Source: Bradyrhizobium sp.
Lineage (GTDB): Bacteria > Pseudomonadota > Alphaproteobacteria > Rhizobiales > Xanthobacteraceae
Direction: 5' to 3'
DNA length: 11,312 bases
NCBI GenBank assembly: GCA_028290305.1
Contig: JAQGKC010000142.1
Coordinates: 1-11,312 of the forward strand
Shown: positions 7,282 to 11,312 of the stretch, one piece after another
Position numbering within the stretch: the first letter of the stretch is position 1
Layout: each line of letters starts with the position of its first letter
Program-made: the position numbers and the translations under genes
The notes under the pieces: model-generated
Told to the model about the DNA's origin: nothing
Databases searched by the model: none
The model's input: the letters and a program-made list of their open reading frames with translations, nothing else

Positions 7282-8172
7282 ATGCGTTTCGATCTGGTTG
7301 ACCTTCAATTGTTTATCGCGGTGGCCGACTCGCGCAGCATCACGCGCGGCGCGCTGCAGGCCAATCTCGCGCTGGCGTCGGCCAGCGCGCGGATCAAGGG
7401 GCTGGAAGATGCGCTCGGCGTGATCCTGCTGAAGCGGGGCCGTCGCGGTGTCGAACTGACCGCGGCGGGCGAAAGCCTGCTCGGCCATGCTCGCATCATC
7501 ATGCACAATGTCGGTGCGATGCGCGGCGATCTAACAGCGTTTGCGAGCGGCGCCAAGGCCAGCGTCCATTTGCTCGCCAACACCTCGGGTCTGTCGGAGC
7601 ATTTGCCGAAAGCGCTCGGGGCATTTTTACGGGAACATCCCGATATCAATGTCGATGTCGAGGAGCACGAAAGCACGGATATCGCCGCGGCGATTGCGAC
7701 CGGCGCCGCAGATCTCGGCTTTGCCGCCGAGCACGCCTTGCCGGACAATGTCGAACGATTTTTATTCAGCGAGGATCGGCTGGTGCTCGTGGCTGCACGG
7801 CGTGGCGAGTTTGCGGGCCGCCGCCAGATCGATTTTCAGGAAGTGACAGGCCGTGATTTCGTCGGGCTGACGAGCGCAACCGCGCTTCAGGTTCATATCG
7901 CAAAACACGCCGCACAGCTCGGCGCGCGCTTGAGATTTCGGGCGCGCCTGAGAGATTTCGACGCGATCTGCCAGATGGTGGCGGCAGAGGTCGGCATCGC
8001 CGTCGTGCCCGAAGCGGCCGCGAGACGGTGCGCGCAGGCCATGCCGATCGCGATGATCAGGATCAGGGATGACTGGGCCAACCGCAGGCTGACGATCTGC
8101 GCCCGCAGCTTCAAATCGCTGCCGCGGCCGGCAAAGCAATTGGTCGATTATTTGCGCGAGGCTGCGAAGTAA
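7282..8172 (+). CDS. LysR-family transcriptional regulator
   Basis: A 296-residue LysR-type regulator. The N-terminal winged helix-turn-helix is clear at residues 5-63: DLQLFIAVADSRSITRGALQ, then ALASASARIKGLEDALG, then LLKRGRRGVELTAAGE, followed by the linker helix. Residues about 92-290 form the periplasmic-binding-protein-like effector domain (SVHLLANTSGLSEHLPKALG, DINVDVEE, DLGFAAEH, VGIAVVPEAAARR). The recognition helix reads ANLALASASARIKG rather than the usual 'VSQPALSRQI', typical of a sub-branch. GAGA 7 bases upstream supports the ATG. The divergent TSUP exporter and the T-N11-A palindrome between them suggest it controls that exporter, with the transported anion or a relative as effector. 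Its stop is only 3 bases from the hisN stop (tail to tail), with no terminator between. Confidence 0.94.
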   Translation: MRFDLVDLQLFIAVADSRSITRGALQANLALASASARIKGLEDALGVILLKRGRRGVELTAAGESLLGHARIIMHNVGAMRGDLTAFASGAKASVHLLANTSGLSEHLPKALGAFLREHPDINVDVEEHESTDIAAAIATGAADLGFAAEHALPDNVERFLFSEDRLVLVAARRGEFAGRRQIDFQEVTGRDFVGLTSATALQVHIAKHAAQLGARLRFRARLRDFDAICQMVAAEVGIAVVPEAAARRCAQAMPIAMIRIRDDWANRRLTICARSFKSLPRPAKQLVDYLREAAK

Positions 8173-8175
8173 GGC

Positions 8176-8958
8176 TTAGCCGTTGAGCAACTTGATCGCG
8201 GCTTCATGCACGCGCGGATCGCCCGCCGCGATGATACGGCCGCCGTTTTGGGCGGGCTTGCCTTCCCATGTGGTGACGATGCCGCCGGCGCCGGTAATGA
8301 TCGGGATCAGCGCCGCGATATCGTAGGGTTTCAGCTCGGTCTCGATGACGAGATCGAGATGGCCGGCCGCAAGCATGCAATAGGAATAGCAGTCGCCGCC
8401 GTAGCGCGTCAGCCGCACTTTTTCTTCAACACGGTTGAATGCGGCGCGGTCGGCGGTGTTCATCAATAGCGGACTGGTGGTGAACAGCGTGGCATCCTGC
8501 AACGAGGAACAGCGCCGCACCGCCAGTTTCCGTTCGCCCGACGGCCCGTGGTAATGCGCCGAGCCGCTGTCGCCACTGAAGCGCTCGCCGATAAAGGGCT
8601 GATGCATCATCCCGAATACCGGCGTTCCCTTGTGCAGCAACGCGATCAGCGTGCCCCAGATCGGAAAGCCCGCGATAAAGGATTTGGTGCCGTCGATCGG
8701 GTCCAGCACCCAGACATATTCGGCATCTTCGCGCTCGCTGCCGAATTCCTCGCCGACAATGCCGTGCTGTGGGAAATTGCCCTTGATCAGCCGTCGCATC
8801 ACCGCTTCCGCCGCGCGGTCGGCTTCGGTTACCGGATCGAACTCGTGGCTGGTGCTCTTGTTGTCGATGCTCAGCGACGTCCTGAAGAACGGCAGGATGG
8901 TTTCCCCGGAAGCGGTAGCGAGGCGGCCGATGAAGGCTGTAAAATCAATGACCGTCAC
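8176..8958 (-). CDS. hisN: Histidinol-phosphatase, inositol-monophosphatase family
   Basis: A 260-residue Mg-dependent phosphatase of the inositol monophosphatase fold. All metal-binding motifs are present: DPVTEADRAAE (41-51), GEE with Glu70, DPIDGTKSF with Asp86 and Asp89 (86-94), and the late motif KPYDIAALIPI with Asp213. In alphaproteobacteria lacking the HisB-type phosphatase, close relatives are HisN, which converts histidinol phosphate to histidinol in histidine synthesis; the DPIDGTKSFI form and the YD in place of WD fit that branch. A myo-inositol or 3'-nucleotide phosphatase role cannot be excluded. The start is GTG 8958, supported by AAGGA 6 bases upstream; the next Met is at residue 54, after the first motif. 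No other histidine-biosynthesis gene is nearby, but an N-formylglutamate amidohydrolase gene lies upstream. Confidence 0.88.
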   Translation of the reverse strand: MTVIDFTAFIGRLATASGETILPFFRTSLSIDNKSTSHEFDPVTEADRAAEAVMRRLIKGNFPQHGIVGEEFGSEREDAEYVWVLDPIDGTKSFIAGFPIWGTLIALLHKGTPVFGMMHQPFIGERFSGDSGSAHYHGPSGERKLAVRRCSSLQDATLFTTSPLLMNTADRAAFNRVEEKVRLTRYGGDCYSYCMLAAGHLDLVIETELKPYDIAALIPIITGAGGIVTTWEGKPAQNGGRIIAAGDPRVHEAAIKLLNG

Positions 8959-9286
8959 GGCTGTTCCTTAAGCGAGGAGCTGGGCGAGAATGGCTTGAGC
9001 TCTTGCCTAACCCAATCCTGCAAATTGCGCACGGGCAACGCCTGCTTATCGGGCGTCGCGATAGCTTTTATTCGGCTTGGAATCCACCGTGCCTAGCGGT
9101 GTATTTTCTGATCACACCGTCGATCACGAATTCGAGAGTATTACCATGGTGACCCTGGGGCAAAACCGCCAGAGCGTCGAGACCGCTTTTAACTAGCTGA
9201 AATCACGATAAAAATATGTTGGCCTCGGTTTGGTTGCTCGCATCCCAGCCCTGCAAATTTTTGCACCGGAAATGATTAAAAGCCCC
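8959..9286. other. Intergenic region upstream of hisN
   Basis: No supported gene. It should contain the hisN promoter, which I could not place. A 39-codon open frame (TTG 9077 to TAG 9196, +; also ATG 9146) reads protein-like at its end (MVTLGQNRQSVETAFN) but lacks a good ribosome-binding site. The last part carries the palindrome at 9252-9265. Confidence 0.4.
9252..9265. promoter_or_regulatory. AT-rich palindrome upstream of the small-RNA promoter
   Basis: TGCAAA-TT-TTTGCA: 6-base arms ending 21 bases before the proposed -35 of the small RNA. The position is right for an activator site, but no regulator can be named. Confidence 0.35.
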
Positions 9287-9315
9287 TTGCGTTTTGTGCA
9301 GCGCGGTCGCATATT
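9287..9315 (+). promoter_or_regulatory. Candidate housekeeping promoter of the small RNA
   Basis: TTGCGT (9287-9292), 17-base spacer, CATATT (9310-9315), close to the alphaproteobacterial sigma-70 pattern TTGAC-N17-CTATAT. The predicted start is near 9321-9323, just before the first hairpin of the candidate RNA. Confidence 0.6.
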
Positions 9316-9320
9316 GTTGC

Positions 9321-9409
9321 GGTGCGGTAGCGCTTTGCGTTACCGCTGCCCTCCTTGGGCGTTTCCTCCCTAGACTTGGGCCGCTTGTTCATTCAAGCGG
9401 CCCTTTTTT
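9321..9409 (+). ncRNA. Candidate trans-acting small RNA with anti-Shine-Dalgarno motifs
   Basis: About 89 bases lie between a promoter-like pair and a strong terminator, with no ORF. Predicted structure: a 10-pair hairpin GCGGUAGCGC-UUU-GCGUUACCGC (9324-9346, one G-U pair); a small hairpin GCCC-UCCUU-GGGC (9348-9360) whose loop is complementary to AAGGA; an open stretch with UUCCUCCC (9363-9370), complementary to GGGAGG; then the terminator hairpin. Small hairpins exposing CCUCC-type sequences are the hallmark of several alphaproteobacterial small RNA groups that bind ribosome-binding sites (e.g. the rhizobial alpha-r14 type). I cannot assign it to a family by eye; Bradyrhizobium is known to have its own conserved set. 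The boundaries are inferred. Confidence 0.75.
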
Positions 9410-9413
9410 CTTT
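9378..9413 (+). terminator. Rho-independent terminator of the small RNA
   Basis: A perfect 10-pair hairpin, GGGCCGCTTG (9378-9387) / CAAGCGGCCC (9394-9403), loop TTCATT, followed by TTTTTTCTTTT. On the plus strand it cannot serve either neighbouring protein gene (both are on the minus strand), which is the main argument for a plus-strand RNA gene here. Confidence 0.93.
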
Positions 9414-9440
9414 TGGAGCTGGTCGTAGCGGTCGCTTGCG

Positions 9441-9464
9441 CGTCATTCCGGAATGACGACCTTC
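9441..9464. repeat. Collapsed copy of the REP-like element ends
   Basis: CGTCATTCCGGAATGACG (9441-9458) is a perfect palindrome made of the same CGTCAT and ATGACG ends seen at 6326-6407, without the inner hairpins. The flank is shared too: ATGACGACCTTC occurs at 9453-9464 and 6402-6413. It probably is a deleted or minimal form of the same element. Confidence 0.5.
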
Positions 9465-9479
9465 AAATCAGCGGTCTAT

Positions 9480-10367
9480 CTATTCCGCGGCGGCCTGGAA
9501 CGGTCCGAAGTCTCCGAGCGGAACGGCGGCCAGCGCATCCGCCAGCGCGACGAAATCCATGGCTACCTGCGCGAACCGTTCGCTGCGCTCGCGGCGCCGT
9601 TCGTCCATATAGATCGCGCGGTTGAGTTCGAGCTGGATGGTATGAAGCCCGCTGGCGGGATTGCCGTAATGCTCGGTGATGAATCCGCCAGCATAGGGCT
9701 TGTTGCGTCCGACCGAATAGCCCAGCGCGCGCATGGTTTCCTCAACCATGTCGGGAAGCAGGGCTGCGCAACTGGTGCCATAGCGGTCGCCGATTACCAC
9801 GTCCGGCCGCCTGGGCTCGTCCCGCGACACTCCAATCGATGGCATCGAGTGGCAATCCACCACCACCACCGTACCGAAGGTCTGATGCGCCTTGTTGATC
9901 AGCCGCCGCAGCGCGCGGTGATAGGGCTTGTAGAGCGCCTCGATCCTCGCAAGCGCGTCGTCGATGCTGAGGCGCTCGCGGTAGATCTCCTGTCCGTCGC
10001 CGACCACACGCGGGATGGTGCCGAGGCCGCCGGCGACACGCATCGATCGCGTATTGGCGAAGCTCGGCAATCGCCCGTTGAACATGCGCGGATCGAGTTC
10101 GTAGGGCTCCCGGTTAACGTCGACGTAGGAACGCGGAAAGTTGACCCGGACCACCGGAAAGCCGTGGTCGCTCAGGCCGCCGATCAACTCGTCCATGAAC
10201 GAATCCTCGGAGCGGCGCAGCGCGGCGAGATCAATCCGCGAAGCGTTGAGGAATTCGTCCGGATAGATCGAGCCCGAATGCGGAGAATTGAAGATGATTG
10301 GCGCCCGCCACGCAGCCGGCTCTACGATTTCGAACGGGGGCGACAGTTCGCCATCAAACTCGGTCAT
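9480..10367 (-). CDS. N-formylglutamate amidohydrolase family protein
   Basis: A 295-residue zinc-dependent amidohydrolase of the FGase/HutG family. Known members hydrolyse N-formylglutamate to formate and glutamate at the end of one histidine-degradation route. Motifs: FNSPHSG with His30 (26-32), SEDSF (53-57), the substrate-arginine stretch YVDVNREPYELDPRMF (81-96), DCHSMP with Asp171/His173 (171-176), PYAGGFITEHYG (224-235) and QLELNR (245-250). These cover the expected metal and carboxylate-binding positions, so it should be active. No hutH/U/I gene is in view, so a role outside histidine use is possible. ATG 10367 is the first start of a protein that looks complete at its N-terminus; the ribosome-binding site is weak. 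It is divergent from cpdR across about 300 bases. Confidence 0.92.
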   Translation of the reverse strand: MTEFDGELSPPFEIVEPAAWRAPIIFNSPHSGSIYPDEFLNASRIDLAALRRSEDSFMDELIGGLSDHGFPVVRVNFPRSYVDVNREPYELDPRMFNGRLPSFANTRSMRVAGGLGTIPRVVGDGQEIYRERLSIDDALARIEALYKPYHRALRRLINKAHQTFGTVVVVDCHSMPSIGVSRDEPRRPDVVIGDRYGTSCAALLPDMVEETMRALGYSVGRNKPYAGGFITEHYGNPASGLHTIQLELNRAIYMDERRRERSERFAQVAMDFVALADALAAVPLGDFGPFQAAAE

Positions 10368-10668
10368 CCTAGGGCGCCGTCCCTGAATCCGATTCTCGAC
10401 ACGTCATTTCTGCCAGAAAAACGGAGGTTTTATGAGTACGTATTGTCGGTAATCATAACCGTTCTGCCAAGCGAAAAAAGTTCTTAGACCGCCTGGAACG
10501 TCTCTGTGATGCGGAAAAGCCCGCCTTCATTGATTCGAACAGCATTCCGGTACAGAAATAGCTTCACGAGCTACCGATAGCGGCCGGTCACCTTTCACCC
10601 GAAATTTACCCTCTATCGGGCTTAGTGAACGGACTGATCCTCTTATTCGGATTCGACCCCCAACCGCC
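10368..10668. other. Divergent intergenic region between the amidohydrolase gene and cpdR
   Basis: The region should hold both promoters; none is convincing by eye. It contains four GANTC sites (10385, 10391, 10532, 10650), a 7-base inverted repeat CCGATAG/CTATCGG (10574-10580 and 10613-10619), and a ribosome-binding site plus broken reading frame described separately. Local GC is lower than in the flanking genes. Confidence 0.5.
10432..10561 (+). pseudogene. Possible small gene broken or joined by a +1 frameshift
   Basis: GGAGG (10423-10427) sits four bases before ATG 10432, a strong initiation signal, yet the frame stops after six codons (MSTYCR, TAA at 10450-10452). Skipping one base at the stop gives a further 36 open codons, from AAT 10451 to TAG 10561, beginning NHNRSAKRKKFLDRLERLC and ending SNSIPVQK: a basic, amphipathic, protein-like sequence. 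Together they would make a 42-residue protein. Third-position GC in the second part is only about half, below neighbouring genes, which counts against coding. It could be a pseudogene, a sequence error, a programmed shift or chance. I do not recognise a family. Confidence 0.3.
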
Positions 10669-11028
10669 ATGCACAAAATCCTCCTCGCCGAAGACGACAA
10701 CGACATGCGCCGCTTCCTGGTCAAGGCACTGGAAAACGCGGGTTTTCAGGTCTCATCCCACGACAACGGTCTGTCGGCCTATCAGCGGCTGCGCGAGGAG
10801 CCGTTTGAAATGCTTCTCACCGATATCGTGATGCCCGAAATGGACGGCATCGAGCTGGCGCGCCGCGCCTCGGAACTCGATCCCGACATCAAGATCATGT
10901 TCATCACCGGCTTTGCCGCGGTGGCGCTTAATTCGGATTCGGAGGCGCCGAAGAATGCCAAGGTGCTGTCCAAGCCGGTCCATCTTCGCGAATTGGTCAG
11001 CGAAGTGAACAAGATGCTGGCGGCCTGA
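10669..11028 (+). CDS. cpdR: CpdR, single-domain response regulator controlling ClpXP
   Basis: A 119-residue stand-alone receiver domain with no output domain. Receiver residues: acidic pocket Glu8/Asp9/Asp10 (AEDDNDM), phospho-acceptor Asp52 (LLTDIVMPEMDG), switch Thr near 80 (MFITGFAA) and Lys about 100 (VLSKPVHL). The ITGFAAVALN stretch and LSKPVHLRELVSEV closely match CpdR of Caulobacter and rhizobia. Known role: unphosphorylated CpdR brings ClpXP to the cell pole and primes degradation of cell-cycle factors; phosphorylation through CckA-ChpT turns it off. The protein ends KMLAA, and in Caulobacter the terminal alanines make CpdR itself a ClpXP substrate. ATG 10669 has no Shine-Dalgarno sequence (preceded by CAACCGCC), but the receiver fold starts at once after it. 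It is divergent from the amidohydrolase gene; tRNA-Val follows. Confidence 0.95.
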   Translation: MHKILLAEDDNDMRRFLVKALENAGFQVSSHDNGLSAYQRLREEPFEMLLTDIVMPEMDGIELARRASELDPDIKIMFITGFAAVALNSDSEAPKNAKVLSKPVHLRELVSEVNKMLAA

Positions 11029-11056
11029 ATAGCTCCAATATCGTGGCCAGGTATCC

Positions 11057-11085
11057 TTGCCTGCCTGCCTTGGAGCCGATATACG
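11057..11085 (+). promoter_or_regulatory. Candidate promoter of tRNA-Val
   Basis: TTGCCT (11057-11062), 17-base spacer, TATACG (11080-11085), 26 bases before the tRNA. The -10 match is moderate (a shifted reading GATATA has a spacer of only 15). Position, right after the cpdR stop, is the main support. Confidence 0.4.
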
Positions 11086-11111
11086 GACCCCACCCGTCAG
11101 TTAAGGTCTTA

Positions 11112-11186
11112 GGGCGCGTAGCTCAGCGGGAGAGCACCTCGTTGACATCGAGGGGGTCACAGGTTCGATCCCTGTCGCGCCCACCA
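11112..11186 (+). tRNA. tRNA-Val (anticodon GAC)
   Basis: A complete cloverleaf: acceptor GGGCGCG (11112-11118) / CGCGCCC (11176-11182), D arm GCTCAGCGGGAGAGC, anticodon arm CCTCG-TTGACAT-CGAGG with anticodon GAC (reads GUC/GUU valine codons), a five-base variable loop GGGTC, T arm ACAGG-TTCGATC-CCTGT, discriminator A and an encoded CCA (11184-11186). All stems pair fully. No U-run terminator follows directly; a 7-base inverted repeat (CATCAAC 11185-11191 / GTTGATG 11203-11209) overlaps the CCA end. Confidence 0.98.
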
Positions 11187-11312
11187 TCAACTATTTGATA
11201 TCGTTGATGAATTCTCGGTCGTGAAAAGCTCGCCCGCACATTCGTCCACACACGTAACGACACCTTGAGATGCTTCCGAAACACGTTCTAGGAGAGCCTC
11301 AGTGCGTCTGAA
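11187..11312. other. Right-edge region after tRNA-Val
   Basis: AT-richer than the rest of the window. At the very end, AGGAGAG (11290-11296) precedes GTG 11302 followed by CGT CTG, which could be the first codons of a plus-strand gene continuing outside the window; three codons are not enough to call it. Otherwise nothing recognisable. Confidence 0.3.

Noticed and set aside
6311..7423. A 370-codon plus-strand ORF covering the exporter gene and the LysR start
   Set aside because: Antisense to the clear TSUP membrane protein and overlapping the LysR start; low-complexity charged translation, no ribosome-binding site.
9077..9196. Small ORF of 39 codons (TTG start; internal ATG 9146) ending QSVETAFN
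   Set aside because: Only a weak GAGAG upstream of the ATG, no stop-flanking terminator and no known family; the sequence is protein-like but unsupported.
9453..10487. A 344-codon plus-strand ORF opposite the amidohydrolase gene
   Set aside because: Shadow of the amidohydrolase gene, whose motifs are all on the minus strand.
10527..10724. 65-codon minus-strand ORF upstream of and overlapping cpdR
   Set aside because: Overlaps the cpdR start on the opposite strand, is Arg/Ser-rich and has no ribosome-binding site or family.

Overview
The window looks like chromosomal core DNA of an alphaproteobacterium of the Bradyrhizobium/Rhodopseudomonas group. The evidence is the high GC content, strong third-position GC bias (which makes long false ORFs opposite real genes), alphaproteobacterial gene content (cpdR, hisN, Class A small heat shock protein with a ROSE-type leader) and GC-rich intergenic stem-loop repeats. 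No phage, transposase, CRISPR or conjugation gene was found, and no novel multigene system. The most interesting material is RNA-level and lies between the genes.

Layout. 1-2405 (-): N-terminal 801 codons of gltB, the glutamate synthase large subunit, running off the left edge. 2406-2869: a long leader/intergenic region with a palindrome and two of the three copies of a 12-base word. 2870-3583 (+): an exported protein of unknown function with a Pro/Ala-rich tail. 3652-4428 (-): an exported alpha/beta hydrolase. 4571-4599: a strong terminator. 4632-5108 (-): an Hsp20 small heat shock protein preceded by a four-hairpin ROSE-like RNA thermometer and an RpoH-type promoter. 5330-6277 (+): a PldB-like lysophospholipase/monoacylglycerol lipase. 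6326-6407: a REP-like double stem-loop. 6431-7186 (-) and 7282-8172 (+): a TSUP (TauE/SafE) anion exporter divergent from a LysR regulator, with a perfect T-N11-A palindrome between them. 8176-8958 (-): hisN-type phosphatase. About 9321-9409 (+): a strong candidate small RNA with its own promoter and rho-independent terminator. 9480-10367 (-): N-formylglutamate amidohydrolase-family protein. 10669-11028 (+): cpdR, a single-domain response regulator of ClpXP. 11112-11186 (+): tRNA-Val(GAC).

How it works together. Most genes are single units in alternating orientation, so few operons are visible. The regulatory layers that can be read from sequence are: heat induction of Hsp20 at both transcription (RpoH) and translation (ROSE hairpin masking the ribosome-binding site); probable LysR control of the divergent TSUP exporter; and an anti-Shine-Dalgarno-type small RNA with a 12-base perfect complement to the gltB leader, which suggests, without proving, post-transcriptional control of ammonium assimilation. 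Upstream of cpdR there is a cluster of CcrM (GANTC) sites and a possible frameshifted small gene.
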